From the NCBI RefSeq assembly GCF_004798865.1, contig NW_025336480.1, positions 15,108,980-15,172,979 of the forward strand: a DNA stretch of 64,000 nucleotides, read 5' to 3'. Source of the DNA: Varanus komodoensis (Eukaryota; Chordata; Lepidosauria; Squamata; Varanidae). This document shows positions 24,782 to 35,808 of the stretch, piece after piece. Under the pieces are notes generated by a model. That model did not search any database. It worked only from the letters and a program-made list of their open reading frames with translations, and was not told where the DNA came from. The position numbers and the translations under genes are program-made. Every line of letters starts with the position of its first letter. Position 1 is the stretch's first letter.

Positions 24782-25266
24782 TATAATAGCAATCGAACCT
24801 TGAATGTGTGAGCAGAAAGCTGAAATACCTACATTGTGATACAACAGTGAAATACATAGACAGGTCCCACTCTCTAGATCCCACTGAGGAATGCTAGACA
24901 TATCTACACAAGCATATAGGAATTTTCTTTAGCTGTACAGGACAAAAACTGCATGAACATATGCCTTGATTAGGCATCTTTTATCTGGCCAGCCCTGGAT
25001 GTTCCTTTGTTTTAGGAATGGCGCTATTAGAATTCAGGGGTCTCCATGTGGATTCTGTTCTCAGATCACATGTCACCAATACTCCAAGCTATGTAAGAAA
25101 TGCAACCAGCTTTCTCAGAATTCTACACTCTACTGACAGTTTCTTAGGAAACACCGTCCTATGGATGTCAAGGGGCTTTATAGCTACATCTGCAAGCATT
25201 CAGGATTCTCATTCCAGGTGGGAATGCAGAATATTTACCTATTAAACGAAGCCACTTTGTACTCAC
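24782..25266. other. non-coding; intron flank of the - strand exon
   Basis: Downstream intron side of the exon at 25267-25475 on the - strand. No other exon recognised. Confidence 0.35.
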
Positions 25267-25475
25267 CCATAAATACTTCAGTTCTGGAGTGAACGTGCGT
25301 TTCCAGATCAGCAGCACTGCCACGGGTGTTCGCATGGCCCCACAGTATTCCAGTGTCTTCATAGTGTACTTGTAGCAATGTTTCTGAGCTTCTGTCCACA
25401 GAACCTCTATCTGAGATTCTTCGATGGCATCTCCGTTATCTGAACTGATGGACAGGAGACCTGAGAAAGGTCCAC
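25267..25475 (-). CDS. internal exon of an unrecognised protein-coding gene
   Basis: On the - strand an acceptor ('tttactgctgttcag') precedes 25475 and a textbook donor ('gtgagt') follows 25267. Between them 209 bases are open in the matching frame, entered in phase 1 and left in phase 0. The 69 codons read GGPFSGLLSISSDNGDAIEE, then SQIEVLWTEAQKHCYKYTMK, then TLEYCGAMRTPVAVLLIWKR, then TFTPELKYLW. An alternative acceptor at 25461-25462 would drop the first five codons. Balanced composition with W, C, Y and an amphipathic pattern looks like a folded domain, not a chance frame. I do not recognise the family. No partner exon was found nearby on the - strand, so the gene would have introns longer than the flanks here. 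It could also be a retained exon of a decayed gene. Confidence 0.55.
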
Positions 25476-26114
25476 CTGAACAGCAGTAAATTCCAGTTCA
25501 TTGTGAGCCTGGTTCACTGGCTGCCGTATTGGAGGGTGGCCCTTGCCCTTGCATCCCCCCCCGAAGTGGCTCCTTCCTAAGGGTTAAACCTCTTTGGCAT
25601 CACCCTCTTCTGGCTGGTCACCAACAGGTCATCACCATCACCATTCTGTTCGCCTTCCCAGGTCGTATATGCAATCACCTGCCAGCGCACGACCTGTGGC
25701 ATCCAGGCCAGTCTCTGCACAGAAGAATGCATGGATACAAATCTGATGCAAGGAATGCAATGCTGAGGAAGCGGGGAGGGGGGACATTTCGGCCTCCCAG
25801 GGCTCTCTGTCACTGACCTGAAGCAAAGGAATCTGAGGGGGCGCGTGAATGCAAAATTGCAGAAGTAAAGTTCATCAATGCGTCAACTCTACTGCTGTGG
25901 TCTGAAGAAGCACAAAGCCTCCCCTCTCCCCCAAAAAGAAAATCACACTACATAGTTTATCCACTTAGTACAGCAATTATGCCAGTGTTATTCCCCAACA
26001 ACATTTTATGAGTCACAATGGTTAAGGTAATTATCACTATCTGTATGTTTTGCATACCAGCAGCTGTGGCAATGCAGTTTAGAGATCCCTACTTGTGTAC
26101 ATAAATCTGTCAAT
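25476..26114. other. non-coding, no gene seen
   Basis: Upstream intron flank of the - strand exon. No repeat family recognised. Confidence 0.35.
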
Positions 26115-26262
26115 TTCAGATGAACACTTCATGCATCTGATGAAGCAGACCATAATCCATGAAAGTGTCTGCCAGGATGCATTTGTTAGTCTTTAAGGTG
26201 CCACAAGGCTCTTTATGGTTCTTGCTGCAACAGACTAGCTTGGCTCTGCTGCTGGAAATAAG
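26115..26262 (+). mobile_element. Penelope-like repeat end with hammerhead-like boxes
   Basis: Matches a common reptilian dispersed repeat: 'gcatctgatgaag', then 'catgaaag', then 'tttgttagtctttaaggtgc' and 'gcaacagactagc'. In better copies, as I remember them, CTGATGA and GAAA bracket a strong GTGGG/CCCAC stem, which is the hammerhead ribozyme core. Here CTGATGA (26137-26143) and GAAA (26161-26164) survive but the intervening stem is eroded. Penelope-like retroelements are known to carry hammerhead motifs; assignment of this repeat to them is inference. Confidence 0.45.
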
Positions 26263-26921
26263 TAATGTTGCGTTCACTGCCAGGTGTTGAATAACGGGCC
26301 TCATTTTGAATCCTTGCATGTTGTTGAAGGAACAGGGATGGTAACTCACATCCCTGACTACATGAACAAGCCAAGAGGAGTTTCCTGATTATAGCTGCAA
26401 AGGGGTATAGATAAAAATAAACACAGTCTAGCCTTGACTTTTCTGGCTTTAACTTTCATGGAGTTGACTATTCGTGAGTTTTCCATCAATAATTTAATGG
26501 GATTTTTTTTTTTTTTTAGTTTTGTGGCCTACTGTGGAAAATTACAGATGATGCACATAGACTAAAAAATGTAAAGAAAACTAAAAAAAAATGGTTAGTC
26601 ATAAATACAAAAATATATGCATTATTAATCTATTTTATCATTTACTAGCATAAATATATACCCAAATTTATTATAAAAATTAAAAAGTTTCAGGGACTAC
26701 ACATTCTCTTTGTCTCAGAACTGGACAGCCTCACTCACATGTTTTGGGTCTCAGTGTGTGCTGTGTCTTGAATGTCTGGCAACTTTTTGCACCTTTTAAG
26801 TGCAATAAAATATCAACTGTAATCATGAGTCTGACCCTAACCCTAAGGTGAGTGTTATTTTTTAAATTAAAAATGTTTTTCAGTTAATTGGTGGGTGTAC
26901 ATATCAACAATGTAGACTAAC
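26263..26921. other. AT-rich non-coding with short telomere-like motif
   Basis: Two perfect CCCTAA units lie at 26835-26846, and a T run lies near 26502-26518. No gene seen. Confidence 0.45.
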
Positions 26922-26922
26922 A

Positions 26923-26955
<33 letters not shown>
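26922..26955. repeat. (GA)n microsatellite
   Basis: GA dinucleotide run with a single interruption, continuing into a purine-rich stretch to about 27000. The whole block is a homopurine tract with triplex potential. Confidence 0.95.
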
Positions 26956-27375
26956 GAGAAGAAGGAGGAGGTGGAGGAAGAGGCCAAAGCAGCAGCAGCC
27001 CAATGCAGATACAGTCAACAGTATTAAGAGTTGAGGTTTGGGGAAGAGGTAGAGATAGTTGCAGTTTTTCCACGTTTGCAGGGTTCTTGAGCCTCCAACC
27101 CTCACAAATGTGGAGGTTTGGGGGTATTGGCTGCTCTGCTAAAAAGCTTGAACTTTAAAGGCAGGGAGCAGAGGAACCAAGAGTACTGAAAATGCAAACA
27201 TGTCATCCGCTGTTTTCGTGCTCAACTCACACCTTTCATATATGGGCAGACACACACAACTGCAAATGACTTCATGGCACAACACTCTGAGAACAATTCA
27301 AGACACAAATATTGGCTAATCTCAGCTGCAAGAAACAAGAAGGGAACCACGTCCATTTGTTATACTATGATAATG

Positions 27376-27511
27376 CAGCCTCCCCTAACCTTGTGTATTC
27401 CAGGTGTTTTGAATTACAGCTCCCATTTCCCCCAGTCAAAATGGCCAACGGGTCAATGAAGAAAGGAGCTGTAGTACATAATGTCTGGAGGGCACCGAGT
27501 TGTAGAAGGCC
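27376..27511. mobile_element. palindromic MITE-like repeat, further copy
   Basis: Left half 'caggtgttttgaattacagc', right half 'ggagctgtagtacataatgt' and 'ctggagggcaccgagttgta'. The two halves are imperfect inverses. Same family as 1948-2072. Confidence 0.6.
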
Positions 27512-27899
27512 ATGTTAATACTCCAACGTTTTATTTATTATTAAAGTGGAACTGCCACTTCTTTTCTGCACCCAAATTCTTTCCCAAAAATAAATTTAGT
27601 ACTGGAACATTTAGAAGCACTTCTAATATAGGTCTTCCAAGTTCTATATTGCATCTTGGTAGGATTCTCCCATCTGCTTTTCTTTCTGAAGTAGTAGAGA
27701 TCCCAACGTGCTGTATGTTGTCTGAAATGTGATAAATGTGCTTTCTGATGAGTGTGGGATATGTTACTTGCATTCCTAATGCTGCAAAAAGCAGGCCTCT
27801 TGTATCCTGTGACTGATTAAAACCAGCTTTTGACAGGTGATATTTCACTTGTTGCTGCAGAAAAGGCTGCATGGACATCAGCATGCTGAAAAGTTAAGA

Positions 27900-28120
27900 A
27901 AATGACACGGCTTGATTAATTTCTTCCCTTATCTGAATATTCATTTGATCCTCCAGATGTGATACTGTTAAAAAACCAACCCCCCTTTCCTTTATCTTAA
28001 AATCAAATGTGCAGAGCAATATTTCATCTAAGGAGAACAAAAATTAATTGTCACACTGCTATCATTATTTCACCAGAATCTATTAAAATTGCATTTGCAT
28101 ACCTCATTAAGAGGTTGATA
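27900..28120. promoter_or_regulatory. candidate conserved non-coding element
   Basis: Non-repetitive AT-rich block with 'cttgattaatttc', 'attaattgtcac' and an octamer 'atttgcat'. No frame and no repeat family. Inference from motif texture only. Confidence 0.25.
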
Positions 28121-28131
28121 TATAAACCTGG

Positions 28132-28176
28132 CCCCCCCCCCCCCGCCACTCTGTGTGTGTGTGTGCGCGCGCGCGT
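28132..28176. repeat. poly-C plus (TG)n(CG)n tract
   Basis: A 13-C run is followed by alternating TG then CG dinucleotides (28152-28176). Alternating purine-pyrimidine sequence with a CG core is the classic Z-DNA-forming type. Confidence 0.93.
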
Positions 28177-28587
28177 AAGGGGAAGAAACAGCTTTACTCA
28201 TCACAAAGAAGCAGAATTTCCTTGCATGAGACACAAAACATTCAGTGAAAAATGGTTCACACTTGTAGAGGTGTTGTGGTCCAATTCACCTGAAGAATAC
28301 CAGATTGGGTTAGTCAAAAGGGACATGGGGAGAATTTTGTGGATGATTTCCTTACATAGATATCCCTTAGTGGACTAAAGCAGACTGCTTTGCAGCATTG
28401 CACCTGCATTCTACAATGCACTTTTAAAGGGGTTTTTTTTAACGTGCATACTCTATCCAGGGCACAAGCGGAAATGTAGCAATTACTTCCCTCAGCCAAT
28501 CACCTCCACGCCCAGCCACTGCTGCTGTCCAAGTACACTCAGTCACGACATGGCCACAGGGCACCCACATGGACACATGGCTGCCCT

Positions 28588-28750
28588 TGCAAGGAATCCT
28601 GGGCTGCTTGACGGTCCTCCTTTTCTACACTGCATCCTCACCACTGCCCTGTAAAGTAGGTCAGGCTGAGAGTGAGCGACTGGCTCAGAGTCATGCAGGG
28701 AACTTCATGGTTGAGGTGGGGCTAGAGCCCAGTTCCCCTGAGTCCACATG
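28588..28750 (-). mobile_element. Sauria-like tRNA SINE, truncated
   Basis: On the - strand: 'gctctagccccacctcaacc', then 'cctactttacagggcagtgg', and a body ending in 'attccttgcaa'. The tRNA head is missing or rebuilt beyond recognition. Confidence 0.7.
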
Positions 28751-31104
28751 CAAAAAAGAAAAAAGAAGTTCACTTTCAGTGCTGAATGTGGGAGTATTTG
28801 CACTGAGCAGATTCATCTACCCAGGTCCAGGTCACTGAGTGCTGTCCTCTTAAAAGTGTGAGGGTGAATTCCTGTGCATCCAACCATCTGAGCACTTAAG
28901 CAGCCATTTCCTCTGGGACTGCCAGGGGAAGGTATGGTTAGTGATCCTGTGCCTGCTGTCAGGGAATGATACGTTCTCAGACACCTGCTCAGTCTTAGAT
29001 TCCAAATGCTGGAAAGCAATTTCCAGTTCTCTGTCAAACAAGTGCTGGTATTAGCACCCTTTGATAGATCAGTGGCTGATCCTTTCTGGCCATTAGCAAA
29101 CAATCCACTTGACAAGGGATGGGGACCCTCAACCAGCATCCCCAACAGTATCCCCAACAGTATCCACAGCACACACCATCAATCTATTATTTATTTAAAA
29201 AGATCCAATGCTATTTCCAAGCATGGCATTTCATCCACAGAGCTCAAATTACTCAATTGCTAATTACATGAGGATCTGAAATAATATTTTTCAATGGTAT
29301 AAGTAGGATGCTGCTTGGAAACATTTCTGTGGATTGTTTAAAAGCAGATGGACAGCATGAAGCTAGCAGCTAGGGAAACTATTGCATTTCCTCCTCTTTT
29401 CACAATTTTACAAAGCTTTATAAAAGTGCAAGACTCATTAAAAGGAACAAATAGAAAGGTTAATACCATTTTCTGAATCAGAGCCTAAATACTGACTATC
29501 AATAACAACAAGCTTAGTGCGATTGCCAGAGCAGGTGTTTACTTTACGCTTCATGGCCAAAAAGGAAATATTAATGCTTTACCAAAAGAAAAACCTTTTC
29601 TGTGGTCTCCAAATTGCATAGTAAATGACAATCTGTTTAATTAGTCTAATCTCTTTTTGTTATAATTAAATCCATCTATCCTGCTGGAGCTCTTATACTT
29701 GAATGATTAAAAAGGAAACCATTCATGTCTAGAAAGTTTTCATGTTTTTAAAAAAGGATTATCTATGTGTACATCAGAAATGATAAGACATCCACTGAGT
29801 GGCTTTCAGACATGAAAGGGCTACTCCACTCCAATTAAATCCAAAGGTATGTTAACTAACATCTATTCCATGTCAATCTGTGAGTCCTGGGGCATGCCTG
29901 AGGTTAAATACAGCCTGGGAGAGTGATGCAGGGGGTCCCATTCAAATGGACAGCAGAGTGAACAAAGAAACCCTAAACCCAAGGCTGCTGGAGCTTCACA
30001 TCCATAGATGCCGGTGGATTCTCTCTCCAGATGTGTTGGCATGGCCTTTGGGACCCAGGCACCTATCTTGCCATGAGACCTGGGTATTGTGACAGGCTTC
30101 TGCTTGTAAATCTGCCTAGAAAGCTCTAGAATTGCTAGGGAAACCATTCATCCAGAGTTTATTTTGTGGGAGAACTGATGACAGGGTCCATCTCACACAC
30201 GCACATGCACACAAATACCTTTGTACATCTCTTTAGGGTCAGTCCATGTGTTATGTTTATTTTGCTTTTGCACCTGTTTAGAAACTCATTAAAAACAAAT
30301 GAGTTGGACACTGCTGTATTTTTAGTAAATTATGGACTAAGGCTCCATGACAAAGATATACAACTCAGAAGGTACGTTGTGTTCTCAAGATAGTAAGCAG
30401 CACAGTCTGAGAAGGTTAGTGTGCACTGGACAAGTGATTAATAATTAGCTGTATGTGTCATCTACAGTTGCCATTCTTTGACTATCTCCTCTTTCTAAGA
30501 CTTAGAGGGTAGCAACAAGAAAAAAAAGGGATTTTTCAGCTCTGCAGGGCTCTTTCAAGGGAAACGTGCCTATCTTTTGATTCCAAGCCCAGGCTTTTTG
30601 GTTCTCCCAGGCTTCTAAAGTCTTTTAGGGTGCCTACAAACCTCTGAACTTGGGAAGAGGGCCCTGGTAAGGATTGCTGCCATGCTGCTCTCACCTTCCA
30701 AAATACTTAGATGGCTGATTTAAGCCATTGAAATGTTTTGCCTGGCTTCCTGAGGAGAGGCTGAAGCACTCTGAGGTTGTTCTTTGGTGCATGGCTCCTC
30801 CCCCCAGCCTTGCCCCCTGGAATGCCTGCCCCTTATAATCGCCATGAAGATGGTTGCCCATCTTTGAAGGCCACATGGCACCCAAAAAAAAAGCGGGGGT
30901 GCTGTGAGAGAGGAGAGAGTGCTCTCCAAGGTTGGGGTCCCCACTCTGACTTTGGGGTGTTTTTCTGCAGTTGTATCTGGGACTCTCATTTATCTTGTGG
31001 CCACAGGCAATGTAGGGAGTCTGCAGGATTGTGCTCTTAATAATTTTAGTGTGTTAGATCCAGCTGCTGTTGTCCTTATGGTGTGCCATGACTCTTGCGT
31101 CTGA
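28751..31104. other. 2.3 kb non-coding
   Basis: No recognised repeat or exon apart from a conserved-element-like stretch at 29470-29700, which contains 'tgtttaattagtctaatc' and 'gttataattaaatcc'. That stretch is non-repetitive and rich in TAAT cores. Confidence 0.35.
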
Positions 31105-31276
31105 TGGAGCTTTTGCCTTTTGCTTTTGTATTATTTATTACTCAGTACTGGCATGTCTGTTGATTTTGCACAGTTGCTTGTACTGTGTTTTATTGTATTT
31201 TATTCTGTTTTAACTTATTCTGTATGATGCCTAGGGAAATTAATGGCATGCGGTGTGCAATAAATTAAATAAATAC
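31105..31276 (+). mobile_element. LINE 3' tail, diverged
   Basis: T-rich 3' UTR-like sequence ending in 'gatgcctagggaaattaatg' and 'gtgcaataaattaaataaat', resembling the stem-loop plus AAAT tail of CR1/L2-group LINEs. Weak. Confidence 0.4.
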
Positions 31277-31665
31277 TAAAAAAGGAGCTGGGCAGCAGAA
31301 ATGATTCCCAGGCTTCGTGCATGCCACGTTGGTGCAGAGGTTCCTGGCAGAGTAGCCATCTGGGGAAGAGGCCCAGGTACCTGATGACTTGGGGTTCTGG
31401 TACCATTCACTTTCTGCAGATGCCTGTGATCAGACCCAGAGGTAGAGTCCAGTTCCCCCAAGTGCAGACAGTAAGTCAGTCGGCTGCCTTGTTAATAGTT
31501 AAATCCTCTAGTAATGGCCATGGTATTAGTAACTGTTTCTTCATATGGCTCATCCCGAGAGACTGTTAGCAATTGCTTTGCTCCCTGTTGCTGGTATTTT
31601 AGGGTATGTTTAAGGCAGAGAGAAATTCAGTACTGCTGGCAGAAAGAAGGGAAGTAAAAGATATA

Positions 31666-32371
31666 CAGTGGTACCTCAGCTCACAAACGCCTCAGTTCAC
31701 AACCAAATCGGGTCGCGGACAAAAATTTCATAAAAATTTTGACTCAGATCATGAACTCCACATTGGATGGCGACCACGACAGTGGCCATCTCCCCCCACC
31801 CCAAGCGGGGAGTTGGCCACGATCACGGTCACGCTCGTGCAGGGAAGACAGGTGCGACCACAGTTGCACTCGGGGCGGGTGAGAGATGGCCATGGTCATG
31901 CTGGGGCGGGAGAAATGGCTGAGGTAGCGCCTGTCTTTACCGCACGAACACATCCTTGATCATGCCTGTCTTTCCTGTATGAGCGCAACCACAATCTTGG
32001 CCATCTCCCGCCCCCTCCCCCAGCATGAGCGCACCCGTCCCCCCCCCCAAGAGCACTTGAGATCGCGCCCGTCTCTCCTCCTCCAGTGTGCCTGCGATCA
32101 CGCCCATCTCCGAACCTTGAGCGCGCCCACGAGTGCACCCGTCCATGGCTGTGATTGCACTCATGCTCGGGATGTGGGGGGAGGGGGGATGGCCATGATC
32201 TTTGTTGTTCTTTGTCACTTTGCTTCACATTTTTCTGATTAAAAAAATAGTCACAGAACGGATTAACCTTATTTACATTGAACCTTATGGGGAAATCTGA
32301 CTTGGCTCACGACCAATTTGGGTCACGACCAGTCATGAAATGGATTAAGTTTGTGAGCCAAGGTACCGCTG
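31666..32371. mobile_element. Tc1/mariner-superfamily non-autonomous element
   Basis: Starts 'cagtggtacctcagctcac' and ends with the inverse 'gtgagccaaggtaccgctg', each flanked by TA (31664-31665 and 32372-32373). Inverted similarity continues inward for tens of bases. TA flanks plus CAGTGGTACC ends fit the mariner/pogo branch. The ~706-bp interior holds no transposase. Its middle (about 31790-32190) is GC-rich, built of variations on 'gatcacgcccgtct' and 'atggccatg', giving chance frames on both strands. Confidence 0.8.
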
Positions 32372-32389
32372 TATATCCATTTGATCATT

Positions 32390-32720
32390 TTTATCACCAG
32401 TTTAAGGGATCTCCAAGCTTCATTCTTCAATCCGTAGCATGAAAGTGATGGAAGATCAAATGTGCTCTTTTCCCAGGGGATTCATAATTTAAATCAGCCA
32501 TTTCCTTCTTATACATGTTCAATACTTCTCTTATTGTTGAAAAGCAACCCAGACTGGGCATTGTCTGGTCTGTGAATTATTCAGCAAATACTCCCATGCA
32601 TGGCAGAACAAGAGCAGCACTAATTACAGATAAAGCAAAACATTTTTTTAATGTTTGGTAGGTCTATAAAAGTAATTAACCTATTAACCTTGCCCCTAGC
32701 CTTTCTCTGGCACTAGGAAT
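32390..32720. promoter_or_regulatory. candidate conserved non-coding element
   Basis: Non-repetitive block immediately right of the mariner-like element, with 'gaattattcagcaaatac' and 'gcagcactaattacagataa'. No frame and no repeat family. Inference only. Confidence 0.25.
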
Positions 32721-33179
32721 ACCAGGTTGTGTTTGCAGTATCATGAAATGCTTCTCTGTAGCATCATAAGAAGTTCAATAGTCTCTGTCCAAATTAATTA
32801 ACCCTGCAAGTCCATCAGGCAGATAAAAGCTTGAGCACGTTTAAGCTTCATGAAGTGAAGCCGAGCAATCGAACAAAATTTATCACAGAAATAGCCTTCT
32901 TCATTCCTTTCTTCTCCAGGGTTCTGCCCACTCACAGATCACAAGAACTATCTGTCCAACTGGAGGTCATGATCATGGAAGGAGACATGCCCCCCCATCC
33001 CCCCGACAGTCACCCCACAGGGCCACTTGGGCATTTGCAGGTCAGCAGGCATTAGTGGTGGTCTGGATAGACTTGGCAAGAGCAGCAAAGGGGGTTTTGA
33101 TGTTCTTGCCAAGCAGGTCACTCACTGCTCCACTTCACCCACAATGGGCACAGTCACCTGGGTTCAGAGGCAATGCCAA
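32721..33179. other. non-coding, no gene seen
   Basis: Nothing recognised. Confidence 0.4.
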
Positions 33180-34449
33180 CTTATTTATTTATTTATTTAT
33201 TTAAATTTTATTTTAAATAAATTTATTTAAAATTTAAAATTTATTTATTTTATTTCTATGCCGCCCCCATTGCAACAAAGCCTCGGGGCGGCTCACAACA
33301 TCCATAAAATAAACATAAAAATACAATCAATAATTTAAAAACTGCTACCATCTCAGCTATATATTAAAATATATGAATACAATAATAATAAATTAACAAT
33401 TAAAACAACTTTTAAATAAAAAGGTCTTCGCCTGGCGCTGAAATGCAAATAATGAGGGTACCAGTCGGACTTCTCTGGGGAGTGCATTCCACAGGTGGGG
33501 CGCCACCACAGAAAAGGCCCTCCTCCAGGTACTCACCCTCCTAATATCCTTCATGGAGGGTTCCCAGAGAAGGGCATCCGCTGCTGATCGTAGGGGGTGG
33601 GCGGGCATATATGGACGCAGACGTTCCTTTAGATAACCAGGTCCCAAGCTGCTAAGGGCTTTATAGGTCATAACCAACACCTTGAATTGGGCCCGGACTT
33701 CAATAGGGAGCCAGTGGAGCTGACAGAGAACTGGGGTTATATGAGAACAATGCCCAGTCCCCATCAGCAACCTGGCAGCTTTATTCTGCACCAATTGAAG
33801 TATCCGGACCGTCTTCAAGGGTATCCCCACGTAGAGTGCATTACAGAAATCTAATTGGGAAGTTACCAGCACGTGTGTCACTGTCGCCAGGCAGTCATTC
33901 TCCAGGAAGGGACGCAGCTGATGGATCAGCCGAAGCTGAAGAAAGGCGCTCCTCGCCACCGCTGTCACCTGAGCTTCTAGAGACAGCTCAGGGTCGAGGA
34001 GCACTCCTAAGCTGTGAACCTGTCCCTCAGAGGGAGTGCAACCCCATTTAGGACAAGGCCCAAGTCTCCCATCCCAAGGTCCGAGCCACCCACCAACAGG
34101 ACCTCCGTCTTGTCTGGATTGAGCTTCAGTTTATTGGCCCTCATCCAGCCCATTACCTCAGCCAGGCACCGGTTCAGCACAGCCACTGCCTCACCTGGAT
34201 TGGTGGAAAAGAGAGGTAGAGCTGGGTGTCATCAGCGTACTGATGATTCCGCAGCCCACACCTCCTGATGACCTCTCCCAGAGGTTTCATGTAGATGTTA
34301 AAGAGCAAAGGGGACAAAATGGATCCCTGCGGTACTCCATGGCATAGCTGCCATGGCGCAGAGCCATAGTCCCCCAGCACCACCTTCTGGAACCGGCCAT
34401 TGAGACAGGAGCGGAACCACCTTCCGCTTATTGTTATTGTTGGTAGCAA
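33180..34449 (-). mobile_element. L2-group LINE, 3' 1.27 kb with reverse transcriptase end
   Basis: On the - strand the first 91 codons (34449-34174) read GVPQGSILSPLLFNIYMKPL and then YADDTQLY (near 34239), the reverse transcriptase active-site region. Next come KLKLNPDKTEVLLVGG and a 203-codon open stretch (34004-33393) with TSQLDFCNALYVGIPLK, ITPVLCQLHWLPIE, LWNALPREVR and KTFLFK. The 3' UTR carries 'gtgagccgccccgaggcttt' and ends in an AT/TTTA tail at 33180-33255. The element is 5'-truncated, lacks its endonuclease and carries a few breaks. The long open stretch implies a young insertion. Confidence 0.93.
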
Positions 34450-35627
34450 GCCATGGATTGTCAGGGTGACCTGTTCCCCATGAACAAGCTACCTGTAGGA
34501 AGCAACCTAGGCCCACACAACAACGCACCGTGGTTTATAAGCTATGGAGGGTTGTCATGTCATGTGAACTTAGTCCATCTCTGCATAAGGAAGAAAAGAA
34601 GAAAAAATACACTGTGGCTCATGGAAGATGGTGGAATAATTTATTTTGCTGTGAAATTAAAACACAAGGCCACTGGTTTCTTGACCCGTGCACTTAAAAG
34701 ACCACAAGCATAAGCTGAGCTTCGTAAGTGATGGTGTTCCAATTCTGCAATTTGTGTTTAATTTAAAAAATGGAGAGTCTGTCAGGAAAATGTCACGTGA
34801 AGCAGCTTCTAAATTAGAATATCTGAAGCTTCCTTTTGAGCCATCCTTTTCTTTGAGAGGATAGGTAAATATTCATGAAGGCAAATCTCCCAAATGCAGC
34901 GCAGCAAGAGAATGATGAAATTATCTATTTGCTACCAGATTCAGTTGTGCCAAGCTGCCATCTATAGTACAGCTTTAGAAACTGGCCTTCTCCTGAGCTG
35001 AATTTTAGAATCACTTTGGATCTTAATTTCTCTTTTCACATTCAGCTGAAATTAAATGATTCAAATAAATATAATTTCCAAATGGAGAACATGTGTGAGC
35101 TTTGTATCAACCCACCACCATCGCCGTCGTTGTCATTATTATTATACTAGCAGGGAGCCCAAGCCAGGAGTCTGCCAGGTTTTTTGTGCACCACCTGCAA
35201 GGTCTCGCTTTCCCTATTTTCAAAGCATCCTCTTTTGTGAGTTTACATTGTGAATTTGCACAGTGCTACTCTTTTGTCAGCTAAATCATATTTGTATTTA
35301 GATATGCATCTGTTTGGACAAATAGTCTGCTAGGTCTTCATTTGCATCTGAAAACCCTCCTTCCTCCTGTTGCCAAGGTCCCATTCATGCTCTGCTCATC
35401 CTTGCCATCATCAGTTTTGCAGAGTCGCAGGATCTTAGCTGCAAATCAGAGCTTGGCAGCTGTGGTCAGCTGGGCGCAGGCTGGGGCTGAGGCGAGGAAG
35501 TGAAGAGAAGCTCGCACAATTGAGAGTGGAGCAGAAATTGTTTGGGGTGGGGTGCAAGGTCCCCCAAGATCTGGCATCCCTCACCTGTGCTGTTCTTATG
35601 ACAAGGACTGAAAAGTACAATGGTCTT
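34450..35627. other. non-coding; possible conserved element at 34790-35070
   Basis: 34790-35070 is unique-looking AT-rich DNA with 'ctaaattagaatatctgaag' and 'gctgaaattaaatgattc', no frame and no repeat family. The rest is ordinary. Confidence 0.35.
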
Positions 35628-35728
35628 GGAGCCTTCCCTATCCATGTCCTCCAAACTTGTTGGACGGCAGCTCCCTTCATTCCCCTGGGAAGGAGGGGAA
35701 TTGCCATCCAACACTAAGCTAGGGAAGA
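35628..35728. mobile_element. palindromic MITE-like repeat fragment
   Basis: 'cttccctatccatgtcctcc' and 'cagctcccttcattcccctg' keep the left half; the right half is mostly lost. Confidence 0.5.
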
Positions 35729-35808
35729 TTGGCATGTAAGCCACAACAGGGGAGAAGAAACTCTTTGCAACCCATTAGCGGGCAGCCATTAGGGATAGAC
35801 TTAAGAGA

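Noticed and set aside
27531-27884. 117-codon open frame on - in AT-rich DNA (QQVKYHLSKAGFNQSQDT…)
   Set aside because: Longer than expected for AT-rich sequence, but no splice sites, no known motif and no companion. It could be an exon remnant or old LINE piece; not enough to call.
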